Shown: one piece after another, positions 1 to 11,252 of the stretch
How positions within the stretch are numbered: the first letter of the stretch is position 1
Layout of the letters: the number at the start of each line of letters is the position of its first letter
NCBI GenBank assembly: GCA_032622095.1
Contig: CP136061.1
Coordinates: 237,758,609 to 237,822,608 of the forward strand
Source: Siphonodentalium dalli
Taxonomy: Eukaryota; Mollusca; Scaphopoda; Gadilida; Siphonodentaliidae
DNA length: 64,000 nt
Direction: 5' to 3'
Program-made: the position numbers and the translations under genes
Notes under the pieces: generated by a model
What the model saw: only the letters and a program-made list of their open reading frames with translations
The model's database searches: none
What the model was told of the DNA's origin: nothing

Positions 1-267
1 TACTGTGTCAAGTCTCACGCTCTCGCTCTGCTTTCTCTAGTCATCGGTGCGCTCAAGTCGCTGTTATTGTGTTGCTAGTACGTTCTCAATAAGTTTGCGG
101 AGAGTATAAATAGCGTCTCCTGCGTTCTCCAGTAATATTCAGTGTTTAGGTTGTGGGAATATACCCAACAATCCGCAATAGATTAGCTGTCCGATTAAAC
201 CACTGTCACACTCCGCTCCCTTACCGAGAATGAAGGCTTAATAAGCCTTCAACAAGGATTTGCCAAG
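1..267. other. Unassigned sequence at window start
   Basis: No coding exon was recognised. A TATA-like word (tataaata) sits at 105-112, followed by pyrimidine-rich sequence, but nothing downstream supports a transcript. This could be the edge of a repeat or a promoter; there is no way to decide from the window. Confidence 0.2.
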
Positions 268-432
268 GATTCGAGTGCTTATGTCAATCACAATAAGCAT
301 TCGCTTAGGACTCGAGTGCTTATATCGATCACAGTAAACACTCGCTTAGGACGTGAGTGCTTATATCGATCACAGTAAGCACTCACTTAGGACTCGAATG
401 CACTCGCTTAGGACTCTAGTGATTAAGATGCA
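268..432. repeat. 41-bp minisatellite, about four units
   Basis: Units begin at 268, 309, 350 and 391, so the period is exactly 41 bp. Each carries a variant of gactcgagtgcttatatcga and of taagcactcgcttag. The last unit is shortened. The same words (ttcgagtgctta, aggcttaataagc) recur at 3150-3530, so this array and that region may be the two sides of one repeat family. Confidence 0.7.
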
Positions 433-3159
433 GTGCAGGTATAAGCACTCGATAAGGAATCGAATCCTTAGGTCTCCCACATAAGCACTCTGGAAAATGA
501 GGGCTTGTGGCGAAGGCTAACATTTTCTGTTAACTAATCAAATTTAGACTTCAGCCAGACATATGACTCTAAAATCAGCATTCAAATTAAGGCTTCAATA
601 TATTGTTGGCCTCTTAGCCCTCGATGCTCGACTTAGAATATTTCAATACAAAACTGTTCTGAATCTCAATCTGCAAATTAACCAAGTCCAACATGGAGAA
701 ATATATGGAAAAATTAATAATTATTTGGCAAATTTGTAGTTTTAACAATTTGTTTGGCAATATACATTTGAAAATATTCAGAATTTATCAAGCTTTCACA
801 TGGTGTAAATATTGTGGTTTAATCCGAATTTTAATAAATTAAAATTAATTAAATAATTAATACAATTAATAATTTTTCAACTTGTAGGACCCCATATGGA
901 AATGTCATATAGGAACCTATAGGAATCATATTGGAAATGACGATTCACATTAGGAAAATTATAGGACCGTATTTCCTATAGGAAAATTGCCATGGATACA
1001 GATGGATAAGGACATTTTGAGACAACCTATAGCAATAAATAATTTTATAGGAGATTTTGCAATTTTCTCAAGATCTCTATATTTTTCTCAAGATATGTTG
1101 GCCCACTGATAATTCAGAACAGCTAGTCTATATCATCCAATGTACCAATTGAGAAAAAGCAAAGCCCAAGGGAGAGGGTGCAATTTGGGGGTTTGGTGCA
1201 AGGGAGGAAATGTAGTTAGAAATTCCAAGGTGAACACCCCCTTGCCCAATGGAGACCCTCTAGCCACATCTCTGTATAAGTCTGATTCATCTCATTGCCA
1301 GTAATAAATCACTTTAACATTGTAATCAATCCTACTATTTAATTGGGACAACTGCTTTACTCTGTGTCTATGAGTACCTGTTATGTAATCACCCTGACTT
1401 GTCCTCAATGCAAATTGAGACCAGATGGAATTTTCTCAAATTCACAAACTTTGGATAGCTCACAATGGGAAGTCATGGTTTATATTGGTTTTCTTTATGT
1501 CACATGCAGGATTATTTACTTATAGTTTAAATTCAGGTGAGTATATACTTTGCATTTATTTTATCAAATTATAACATATAGGATGATGTTTATATTTATA
1601 CTTTATTCGTAATTTAAGTATTATAAATCACTGGCAATTTAATTTATAGTTAATAACATTTTAAATTGACAGGTCTCCAAAAAATATGAAATTTTGCTGA
1701 GGTTGCCTGACAGATACAGGTCAATTAATTGTCAGCATTACAATTTGCATGGAGTTACAAAAATAATGTTGGGGTCAGCAAAGAAAATAATGATACCATC
1801 TATTTAACTGTTATTTTAAAAATTCAGCATTAAATAGATGCATGGTATCATAATTTTTCTGTGATTTTAAAATAACTGCTGAATTTTGTGCATTGATTTT
1901 TAAACTGACAATCTCCATCTGTTGACAATTAACTGCATGAATTGATATTTGGGTAAATACTAAAAAGGTTGTGTGGACTTCTGGTGTTTTATGAATTTTC
2001 AGTGTACATAATCTATTTATTATTCATAATTAATTAATTATTAGTATATGGTAACATCAATTTCAGAGGAAGATAATGTTGGCATATTGAACAAGTACAT
2101 TATACAAGTCTTGTTTGAACCAATGGTAATTTAAATGCAGGGGAGCCAATGGGTTCCAAACTAGTAATATAGAGCGTTCTTAATCACGTGATTGGATACG
2201 GGATGCACCGCCATGTTGGATGTATATCCTATAGGAGCATATTGATATAGGAACCTACATGAAACCATATCGCTGGTCCAATGATTTCCTATTTAACAAG
2301 AAAATGACAGCTAGCAAAGGGCATTAATGCAAAAAGTAAGTCAAATTAGCATTATAAAAGTAGCATTATATTATAAATTGGATATCTTATTTTCTTATTA
2401 TTTGAACCATTTCATTCCAGTTAATGCACACATTTAGAATATCTAATCAGCTATGTAATCTCAATTTTGGATATGCCTGCATAATGATATCATAAACTGA
2501 TTATCACTCAAAGGTTGGTTTATCAGATGTTAAATCCACAAAAAACATCACCAATATCATTTTTTGGGCATTTTAATAGTTCAATGCTAGCTAAAAATAT
2601 TAATATTCAGTCCAATACAATTTTGATAAATTTACAAACAACTGTATCATTCACATAACTCATTTTCTGAAACATAATAATATCATTTCAGTTATTTCTG
2701 ATGTAAACATAATTTAAAATTTGTTTACTATTTCTCATTTCAGAATTTGAAAACGACTCCCAGAAAAGAAGACTGAGACTGCATGCATCGCCAGTGGAAT
2801 TGACATATCCTAAACAATTTATTAGCTAGCGCCGATCTATACGGAGCCTGAGAGTACAGAAATCAAATTGCATTAAACATGGACATGATAGTGACAGCTA
2901 ACATAAATTCTTGATATACATATATACTCAAAATTGTTCATTTCACAAATATAAAATTGTTATCACTTCATAATTGTTTTGTTATTTCTAGCATCTCCAG
3001 GATGGATATCCAATTTTGATGACACCACCCATATTCCCATGCATCCTGCATATAGTTATCCCTCATTTCCAATCAGTATAGGTAACTCTATGAAAACAGG
3101 CCATCATTTCACCATAATCTTTAGCATTCGGGGACCAATTTAAGGATTCGAGACATGGT
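433..3159. other. AT-rich sequence without recognisable gene
   Basis: This is about 2.7 kb of AT-rich DNA. The only open frames are short and show no protein motif. Short imperfect inverted words occur around 1790-1880 and 890-970. I see no convincing exon, RNA gene or intact transposon. Confidence 0.5.
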
Positions 3160-3400
3160 TCGTAAGGCTTCATTTAAGCCTTCATCATTTGCATATAAGG
3201 CTTCGAAGCCTTAAATATAAGCCTTTGAAGCCTTATATGCAAATTATGAAGTCTTATTTAGCCTTCGAGTGCTTACATGAACCAACAAGCCTTCAATAGG
3301 GCCGACTTATTTAAATGAGCTAAACCCTCGAAGGCTTAATAAGCATTCGAGTGCTTATGGGAGTACTTAGCTCATTTAAATAAGTCGGCCCTATTGAGGG
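3160..3400. repeat. Foldback region with perfect 30-bp inverted arms
   Basis: A palindromic block rich in aaggcttcgaagcctt occupies about 3160-3290. It is followed by a perfect 30-bp inverted repeat: the left arm 3294-3323 begins caatagggccgactta and the right arm 3367-3396 is its exact reverse complement, leaving a 43-bp loop. It looks like a small foldback or MITE-type repeat. Confidence 0.7.
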
Positions 3401-3545
3401 CTAAATTCTGTTTCGAGTGCTTATTTTGCCTGTAACTGGCCCATTGCATTGATTGAGATAAGGATTCATTTAAGTCTTCATTTGTAAGCATTCGAATCCT
3501 TCCTGAATGCTTACCGAGGGCTTGTGATTTTGGTAAGGGCTGCGA

Positions 3546-4052
3546 TCAGGCCGGCGCTTGCATTGCGCTGAAAATTTATCAAAGCGCCAAGCAAAGCGCA
3601 TTACGGTATCCAAGAACCGATTGGTGACGCAGTTGACACTGGCTAGGACGGGAGAGGGTCCCCGTGATCGCCCCTGAGCGCCAGAGCTCCCCGCTTGTTT
3701 TGTGCATGCACAAAACAAGCGCAGAGGTTCGGCGGTCTGACAGGCGCAGTACCGTCGCCACGACAGCGCAAAGCGAACGACTTGAGCGCCCCGTTGACGT
3801 AGCAAGGACGGATACAAGTTACTCGTGGTCGCAGCAAGAATTCCTATGCAACTGCAGTAAGCTTACTACGCCTTGGTCAGAACGCAGATGCACAAAACAA
3901 GGGCGGCGCTCTGGTGCCTATGGGCGACCATGGGGACCCTCGCCCGTCGTATAGACAGTGTCCACTGCGTCACCAATCGGTTCTTGGAGACCATAGTGCG
4001 TTTAGGTGGGCGCTTTGATACTTTCGCAGCGCAATGCAAGCGCCGGCCTGAG
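3546..4052. repeat. GC-rich foldback repeat
   Basis: The left arm (about 3546-3708) and right arm (about 3888-4052) are roughly 80 percent identical in inverted orientation. Shared words include ccggcgcttgcattgcgct, aagaaccgattggtgacgca and cttgttttgtgcat. The centre adds a perfect small hairpin, cttgttttgtgcatgcac at about 3693-3710 continuing to 3718. The block is clearly richer in G+C than its surroundings, and the overlapping reading frames on both strands are by-products of this. Confidence 0.7.
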
Positions 4053-4610
4053 TGTGACCGGGGCTTTACTTTGGCAAGTAATCGCCCCAACCCTGGCTAG
4101 AATTGAACACATATCCCACCTGGAACTTTCAACCACAGACCTTCATTTATCAATTAAAGTCACTTGGTGGTTTGCGCTCCAAAATACGCGTAATAATAGT
4201 CGCTTTTTAAGTTTTCCCGATATAGCAATAGCTTGATAAACACTTGAAATACCTTTCTATGAGCAGCATAATAATGTCACCGAAAGACACATTTGAGTCA
4301 TTAAAAATACAACTTTGAACCCGATGTTTGCACGACATGGAACAGCAAAGAGCGTTCTGTGTTAGTCTATTCTTGATATGGTATAGAAATAAAGAGCCTT
4401 TGTTTCACTTCTGTATTGAAAAAAAACTCAGCTGGAATAGGGCTCAGATCACAGTATGTATCTATGTATGTATGTATTACATGTTGATAATTACACGTTA
4501 ACTCGCTATATCCGAGTTAATTGTGATCTAAATTTCAGGTTTCGGTAAATCGGCACTTATGCAGCCTCTGTTCGTTCAAGAAAGTTTAATGTATTTAATA
4601 TATATATATA

Positions 4611-5218
4611 CTAGAAGGTGACCCGACTTCGTCCGGGCTTTGACCTTGAATTGTCCATTTTGAAGGTCAAGGTCAAGTGGGGGTCACGATTAGATCAGTC
4701 CAAAACTCTGCCCGGACAAAAGTACCCGACAAACGTGCCCGTCGAAATCCATCCGGTTTTACCCGATTTGACCTTGAATTGATCATTTTGAAGGTCAAGG
4801 TCAGGTCGGGGTCACGACTCGACCCGTCCAAAACACTCAGTTGACAAAAGTACCCCCATGTATCAAATTTCGTCGAAATCCCATCAAAATTGGCGATTTG
4901 ACCTTGAATTGACCCGATTTCAAGGTCAATGTCACGTCGCACGGGCAAATTAATAGGTTTATGCCACTCTCCGACCGAAGATACCACCACATACCAAGTT
5001 TCATCGAAATCCCGTGATATTCGGGCGTTTGACCTTGAAATTGCCCGATTTCAAGGTCAAGGTCACGTCGCACGGGCAAATTAATAGGCCTATGCCAGTT
5101 CCCGGCCGAAAATACGCCCACATACCAAGTTTCATCGAAATCGGTTCTGCCGTTTTCGAGTCCATCGCGAACACACAGACACACACACACACACAGATCT
5201 TCCAAAATATATAATAGA
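4611..5218 (-). mobile_element. Non-autonomous Helitron-like element, type A
   Basis: Read on the minus strand it begins TCTATTATATATTTTGGAAG at 5218, passes through a GT-rich microsatellite, then degenerate units of about 130 bp containing aaggtcaaggtca. It ends with a hairpin (cccggacgaagtcggg) and the terminus ttctag at 4611. A 5' TC, a 3' hairpin about 7 nt before CTAG and insertion before T are the known signature of Helitrons. It has no ORF of its own. It abuts the type B element directly: the CTAG of B (5219-5222) touches the TC of A with no spacer. Its open frames come from the internal repeats. Confidence 0.7.
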
Positions 5219-5913
5219 CTAGCCGATGAGCCCGACGTTGTCCGGGCTATTCAAAAACCAAATGTCAAGTCGATAGCTCGACCCGTTTCCGAGATCTCCT
5301 CTGCGCATGCCAAATTTCAAGTCGATAGCTCTACCCGTTTCCGAGATCTCGTCTGCGCATGCGCGAAGCTGGCGTCGCACGGGCTCGGCGACCCGATAAA
5401 ATTCGTATCCGGGGCAAGATACATTCACATACCAAATTCAAGTCGATAGCTCCACCCGTTTCCGAGATCTCGTCTGCGCAAGCGCGAAGCTGGCGTCCCA
5501 CGGGCCCGGCGACCCGATAAAATTCGTATCCGGGGCAAGATACATTCACATACCAAATTTCAAGTCGATAGCTCCACCCGTTTCCGAGATCTCGTCTGCG
5601 CATGCGCGAAGCTGGCGTCGCACGGGCCCGGCGACCCGATAAAATTCGTATCCGGGGCAAGATACATTCACATACCAAATTTCAAGTCGATAGCTCCACC
5701 CGTTTCCGAGATCTCGTCTGCGCATGCGCGAAGCGGGCACCGCACGGGCTCGCCAATACGACAACGTCCACCGCCTGGTCAAACTACACACACGCACCAA
5801 GTTTCGTCCCGATCGGTCGAGAATCGTAGATTTTTATTAATGACAAACATACAGACAAACATTCAGACAGACAGACAAACAAACAGACAGAGGTCTTCAA
5901 AATATATATGAGA
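5219..5913 (-). mobile_element. Non-autonomous Helitron-like element, type B
   Basis: On the minus strand it starts TCTCATATATATTTTGAAGA at 5913 with a (CTGT)n tract. It holds about four copies of a roughly 122-bp internal repeat marked by ggatacgaattttatcgggt and ctcggaaacgggtggagcta. It ends in hairpin cccggacaacgtcggg and then cggctag at 5219. The layout of microsatellite, central tandem repeat and terminal hairpin resembles the pearl/HINE class described in bivalves and other animals. The repeat is open in several frames on both strands, which produces false ORFs. Confidence 0.7.
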
Positions 5914-6717
5914 CTAGAAGGTGACCCGACTTCGTCCGGGCTTTGACCTTGAATTGACCATTTTGAAGGTCAATGTCAGGTGGGGTCAAACACCAACACC
6001 CCAAAAATGGTGGAAATCGGCCCAGCGGATACCGGGAAATCGGCCCAGCGGATACCGAGATACCCTATGCATCAAATTTCGTCCGTAAAAATCCGCCAGT
6101 TTAACCCGATTTGATTTCCACTCAAGTATATAAACGCGCCTCATATACACACGTTCATTAATTATCAAGTTTCAACGTAAAGATAAATTACCATCGGTGC
6201 CCGAGATATCGCCAAGACGTCTGAAACAGTCAAATGCATCGGCCGGTTAAGCGTTAACGTGATCTAACGTTATGACCTCTAACGACGTCACAGAAGTTAC
6301 GCATTGTTTTTATCCTGATGGAAGATAGTACCACTTCTTCTTGATAATTGAGGCAGATAACTAAAACGGATACATACGCATTATATATCGTTGGAAAGAG
6401 GAAACACGAAATATTCTCACAGTGTCGTTATTATGACTGGCATTTTATTATTCGCGCTGTTTCGAATCGATTTGTAAGCACCGAACTCAAATGGAAGTCC
6501 CGTAACACAGCGTAAAAACATATTTGACCTCGGCACGTGAAAAGTTGACCTCGGATCTGAAAATTAATATGCCTATGCCACTTCCCGACCGATAGTATCC
6601 TCACATACGAGGTTTCATCGAAATCGGGTCGGCCGTTTTCGAGTTCATCGCGAACACACACACAGACACATCACACACACACACACACACACAGATCTTC
6701 CAAAAATATATAATAGA
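5914..6717 (-). mobile_element. Non-autonomous Helitron-like element, type C
   Basis: On the minus strand it begins TCTATTATATATTTTTGGAA at 6717 after a host A and ends with gtcgggtcaccttctag at 5914, with the same terminal hairpin as type A. Its centre (about 6050-6560) is not a tandem repeat but unique sequence that is almost identical to the centre of the copy at 38527-39332, so the two are the same family. The outer ends of the three-element run are A before the first TC (6718, minus strand) and T after the last CTAG (4610), as expected for Helitron insertion at AT. Confidence 0.7.
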
Positions 6718-6826
6718 TAATTATGCGTGATATTTTTTTTCCCGAAAATGACAATTTTTAATCATAAGGAACCGCAACAAATCAGTCAAGAACCATCGCA
6801 ATACCGGCGATAGAACAACTTCCGGT
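6718..6826. repeat. Repeat fragment also present at 31.2 kb
   Basis: The segment containing caaatcagtcaagaaccatc and ccggcgatagaa is closely matched at about 31200-31270. It lies between the Helitron run and the HSPA12 intron remnant, exactly where exon 3 of the HSPA12-like copy would be expected, so it is probably part of what replaced that exon. Confidence 0.55.
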
Positions 6827-7072
6827 GTGACAGTTCCAACACAGTAGGAAATTGTATTGTAATTTATATGTTTAGTTTACAACTGGCCTGGATGCAGGCG
6901 TAGATGAATTTTTCATACAATTGATCCCAAACTTCATATGGTACCGTCTTCGGGTTGACCTCTGGTATTTAAAATGTCCGCATTCCTTATCACTCTATTG
7001 ATTGTAATGTATAAATTTATTCCCTCTCCAAGTTGTGCTTTGACTCACTGGCACTTTCATTTTATTTATCAG
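6827..7072 (+). other. Remnant of HSPA12 intron 3
   Basis: This segment aligns with the start of intron 3 of the second HSPA12-like gene (51103 onward): both contain aggaaattgtattgtaattt, atatgttta and caactggcct in the same order. It ends in a good acceptor, tttatttatcag at 7061-7072. The donor side and exon 3 are missing, which marks the 5' breakpoint of this gene copy near 6827. Confidence 0.6.
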
Positions 7073-8136
7073 GTGGAACAGCTGACATAACAGTTCAAGA
7101 AAAACTGGTCGGTGGAAAATTAAAGGAAATCTATAAAGTGACAGGGGGTGCATAGGGTGGGACAAAAGTTGATGAAGAATTCATGAGCTTAGTCACTAAA
7201 CTTTTTGGTGAAGATGTTATGAATGAGCTCAGATCAAAAAGCATGGCGGATTATATAGATTTGATGAAGCAGTTTGAAATAAAGAAAAGACAGGTGACTT
7301 TGGAATCAAATGGTCAAACCACAATACGGATGCCTGCATTATTAACAACTTCATTTAGAGAGAAAAGGGGACAGGATCTGAAGCAGCGTATAGCGGATTT
7401 GGGGTATGAACATTCCATAACAACAGCATCAGCAGATAAACTCAGAATCGGACATGATTTAATGAAAAACATTTTCAAATCATCTATTGATAGCATAATA
7501 GAACATTTGAGAGAACTGTTCAATAAACCTGAATTGACCAAAGTTGAAACACTACTGATGGTTGGAGGTTTTTCAGGTTCAATAATTGTTCAAAATACTA
7601 TAAAGAAAGAATTTCAGAAGAAAAAAGTATTTGTCCCAGGAGAACCAGATAATTCTGTTCTATTGGGTGCTGTTTTGTTTGGGAATAACCCCAACATCAT
7701 CCAATCAAGGATTGCTAAATACACATACGGAATATCTGTATACGATCAATTCAAACCCGGTGTTCATCCAGTTGAGAATAGGGTTGAAGACAAAAATGGC
7801 TTCCTTTGCCGAGATGCATTTGTTGTTCACATTTTAGCAGGTGATGTCTTGACTGTTGATAGGCCTGGAAAAATACATACTTATCATCCAATGTCGATAG
7901 GACAGACACGGATGAGTTTACCCATCTATTTCTCAATCAATGACCACCCAGTATTGGTCACAGATAAAGGTTGTGGGTTTCTTTGGAAACTGATAGTAGA
8001 TATGCCTGACCTCACAGGAGAATTGGAAAGAAGGGTTGAGGTGCAAATGAACTTTGCAGGAACTTTGTTTGAAGTTGAAGCATTCGATAAGAACACCAAG
8101 AAGAAATTCAAGGTCAATGTTGACTTTAAACTATGA
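7073..8136 (+). pseudogene. HSPA12: HSPA12-like terminal exon with nonsense codon
   Basis: This is the large last exon of an Hsp70 family 12 (HSPA12A/B-like) gene, coding for the C-terminal part of the actin-like ATPase domain and the tail. The first two bases complete a Gly codon, giving GGTADITVQEKL, the phosphate-2 loop of the fold. MVGGFSGS near codon 165 matches the adenosine-binding motif. The frame runs to a stop at 8134-8136 and ends FKVNVDFKL. At 7153-7155 a TAG replaces the Trp expected in the family phrase TGGAWGGTKVDE, so the exon reads VTGGA-stop-GGTKVDEE. About 320 further codons are undamaged, so the stop is young, polymorphic or an assembly error. No upstream exons are found in the window. 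HSPA12 proteins are cytosolic ATPases that differ from classic Hsp70 chaperones; their role in molluscs is inferred as stress or immune related. Confidence 0.85.
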
Positions 8137-9195
8137 ACATCAAATATCATAAAGTGCATACAGAACATGGTATATACAGATATTAATGTCTCCAATTATA
8201 TTGACCAATCAGAGGTCGAAACTACTGACCAGGTGTATATATTGCAGATTTTGGTGCAGAAAAAATACGACGAATTTATTACCGATTACTGGGTAACTAA
8301 TACGTCGTGTTTTTTACATTTCACCTCAATAATCTATTTGCACAATCGCGTACGAAAGGTTTGATGCCCCAGACTTGTTACACCCCAGTTTATCGTAATT
8401 TCGTTGTAAAAGCCCTGAAGCTTAGCTCTGTATGATTCTTGGTCAGAATCAATGGTGCAGTAACACGTGGCATTTCATAGTTCTGATATAAGCGATAAGA
8501 TAAAACAATGGAAAATATCTAGTATGTAATTGTTTGTGTCATTTTATCGGGCCGAATCGATGGAACAACTTTTTCAAAATCCGCTTTTGGGAAAATGTTC
8601 TAGAGTTCTTTGAAAAAAAAGTCCTATTTACATGTATGGCTTTTTATCAGATATTTCGTTCCTTGTGGAATATACCATTCAATGAAATGTTTGAATGTAT
8701 GTCATAAAGATGGCAGAAACATGCAATATAACAAATTATTATTGTTGTCATTACAAAATCCAAAATAGCGGACAAAATGGTATCCGGAAGTGGTCAACTT
8801 TCGCTACATGTTGTCAGATAGTTTCCATTTTTTACGAAAAAAAACAATACCATGCTAAATCGATATCTGATAATAGTGAGCCATATCTCGATGATTTGGC
8901 CCTTCAGTGTCCATCAAATTAAAATAGATTTAAAACACAAGAAGAAAAATTAATTATTATTTTAATGCCCAGAAGGGAGTTGAACTCACCTGTGTACTGA
9001 ATACTAATAAGTTGACAGATATGAACCATGCATTAGTGCCCATTTTAGCAGAAACGAGGGCATCAATATCTAAAATATGGACAAAATGGCGACCGGCAGC
9101 AGTAAAATTGGGCAAGTTTCGCTAAAGTTCACCAGATTGTTTCCATGGCATCGAAAACATTGGCGATCGAACATAAAAAAATATATTTTCAACTA
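8137..9195. other. 3' flank of HSPA12 copy with duplicated repeat
   Basis: No gene was seen. Two diverged copies of one repeat lie at about 8750-8900 and 9065-9190; both contain ggacaaaatgg, then a cggaag or ccggca word, caagtttcgct or caactttcgct, and agattgtttccat or agatagtttccat. A B-box-like word on the minus strand near 8975 is not supported by a cloverleaf. Confidence 0.4.
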
Positions 9196-9199
9196 TAGT

Positions 9200-9630
9200 G
9201 TCGCAAACCATCCAACTGGTGTCCAAACACGACCTAATGAGTAACACAAACCATCCAACGATTGAGATATATCATCTAGAGAATGTCCCATATCATGCAC
9301 GTGTTGTCCCAAACCTCACAACGAGTGTCTCAAACCATCAATTGAGAACCCGAAACCACCCCATGTGTGTCCCAAAACCAATCAATGAGTGTTCATAACT
9401 ATTCAATGGCCGTCCCATGCAACATGACGATTGCTTCAAACCACCAGGACAAGGAGTGTCTAAAAACATCCAACTAGTGTCTAATACCACCCCATGCAAA
9501 ATGTCCCATACCATCGAATGATTGTCCCAACTATTGTACAAAATCATCCATCGAATATCTCAAACCACCCAGCGAGTGTCTCTTGGTTTGGTAAACCCAC
9601 TGGATGGTTTGGAACACTCATTTGATGATA
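9200..9630. repeat. Degenerate minisatellite, left arm
   Basis: About 14 degenerate units of roughly 30 bp contain variants of gtgtctcaaaccacccaacga. Near 9590 the orientation flips: the reverse-complement form ggatggtttggaacactca takes over and continues beyond the inserted element into 10174-10990. The unit is open in some frames, which gives small false ORFs. Confidence 0.65.
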
Positions 9631-9634
9631 TTAA

Positions 9635-10169
9635 CCTTTTAATGACTGGAGCTTCTTGAATTTTTGCGAAAACCCTGTGCCAATGCATTCTCTTATATAT
9701 GTAAGTCGCGCATAGGGCGTATCGCATATATAAGGTAACGCATTGGCCTAACAATACATACCTTGGCCATGTAAGCCAGTGCATTTTCTTACATATGCGT
9801 GACTACGATGGTGTACGTAAACAAGAGCCTGCCCGTGTTACAGAAGTTGTGCTCCTGTTTACATTAACACAACGCAATTCTATTGGTTAATCGCAAAAAA
9901 TGATATAACGCTCTTTATGTTTGCCATATCCGGATCTAAACAAAAGCCAGGTAACGTTTTTTGCTTTTGTTTACACAACAAAGGGTGGAAATTGACAATA
10001 ACATAATGTTTATGCCATATTTCTGATTGGTATAAGAACAAGGTATGTCTACATTTTACTATTCTTTCTGTTTGTGGCGGTTTTTGGTGGAGGTGAATAT
10101 TTTAACAGCATACCCACCGCCAACGCTGTCCGTGAATTTAATGCTCTATCAGCACCCGTCACGAAAGGG
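9635..10169. mobile_element. Probable piggyBac-like MITE (TTAA duplication)
   Basis: TTAA at 9631-9634 and at 10170-10173 flank a 535-bp segment whose ends are inverted repeats: ccttttaatgactgg on the left and cccgtcacgaaaggg on the right, matching at 11 of 15 positions. TTAA target duplications with CCY-type ends are typical of piggyBac. It contains a diverged relative of the hairpin seen at 63.6 kb (gtgccaatgcattctcttat). The right half (9940-10150) has a related copy at about 50550-50745. It has no transposase. Confidence 0.5.
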
Positions 10170-10173
10170 TTAA

Positions 10174-10990
10174 ATACTCGGATGGAGGGGTTTGTGCACT
10201 ATTTTGGATGTTTTGAGATGCCAGTTAGTAGATGGTTTGTGACACCAGTTGGGTGGATTGGGAACTCAATGGCGGATTTTACGCTATACAAAACTGTTAT
10301 TTATTTATTATTTATTTAATGGTTGGTTTGTGATATTAGTTGTATGTTAGGGTCACTCGCTGTTTAGTTTGTGACACCCATTGGATGGTTTGAGACACTC
10401 GATGTGGATATGGGACACACGTGTGGTGGAATGAGACACTAATTTGTCGATTGGATCACTGATTTGGCGATTGAATGGATTGAGATGACAGTTGGTGGTT
10501 TGGGACACTCTTTTCATTTCGAACACTCGCTGGATGGTACGTATGTGACACTCATTTGGTGGTTTGGGGCAATCAATGGATGGATTGACCCACTCGTTGT
10601 ATTATTTGGAGCACTCGTTGGATGGTATAGGGACACTCATTTTTGGTAGTTTGGTACAAAACCTGTGTATTTTGGAACACGTACCAGTTGCATTGTTGGG
10701 GCACTACCTTACAATGTGGGTTTGGAGCACTCGTTGAAGGGTTGCGACAATAAGCGGGTGAATTTAAATGACTTGTAGTAGCTTGTGACACTCATTGTGT
10801 GTGTTGATGCATGGCTTGAGGACTATCTATGTGGGTTGGAACCAGTTGCATGTGGTTTGAAGCACTGCTTGGTGGTTTGGGAAACCGGTTGGGTGGATTA
10901 TTTACGATGGTTTACTCGGGATAATAATTCAATTTGGGGCACCAGACGTATGGACTGGGATACTCATAGATTATAGATTGGTTTTGGATA
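10174..10990. repeat. Degenerate minisatellite, right arm
   Basis: About 27 degenerate units of roughly 30 bp carry variants of gtttgggacactcgttggat. They are in inverted orientation to the left arm at 9200-9590. Together the arms could fold into a large imperfect hairpin. Small open frames here are by-products. Confidence 0.65.
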
Positions 10991-11252
10991 CTAGGTATAT
11001 ATATTGAAATGCTACGAGGAGGAGTCACATAAGCATACCGATGCTGGTAAATAAATTAATAAATTTCCATTAAATAAATAAACAAAGGTTAAACAAACAT
11101 ATTTATTTCAAATAGGTGGTAAGTGTTTTCTCCTGTTTTATCAAAAGATGGCACTTTTGTCCGGGCTGTCGTGAATGGACCTACATAATTTATGTCGCTA
11201 ATACACTCTACTAGAATGTTCACTGTTCACTGTTCACCCCTACCCTAATTAA

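Noticed and set aside
1-267. Promoter or LTR at the window start (tataaata at 105)
   Set aside because: No matching second LTR, primer-binding site or downstream exon was found.
5331-5800. Arg-rich open frames of 84-115 codons
   Set aside because: They are translations of the 122-bp Helitron type B repeat. Equivalent frames occur on both strands in every copy, so they reflect the repeat and not selection for a protein.
8940-9060. Possible tRNA on the minus strand (gttcaactcc B-box)
   Set aside because: No matching acceptor stem or A-box at the right spacing. At best a tRNA-derived repeat remnant.
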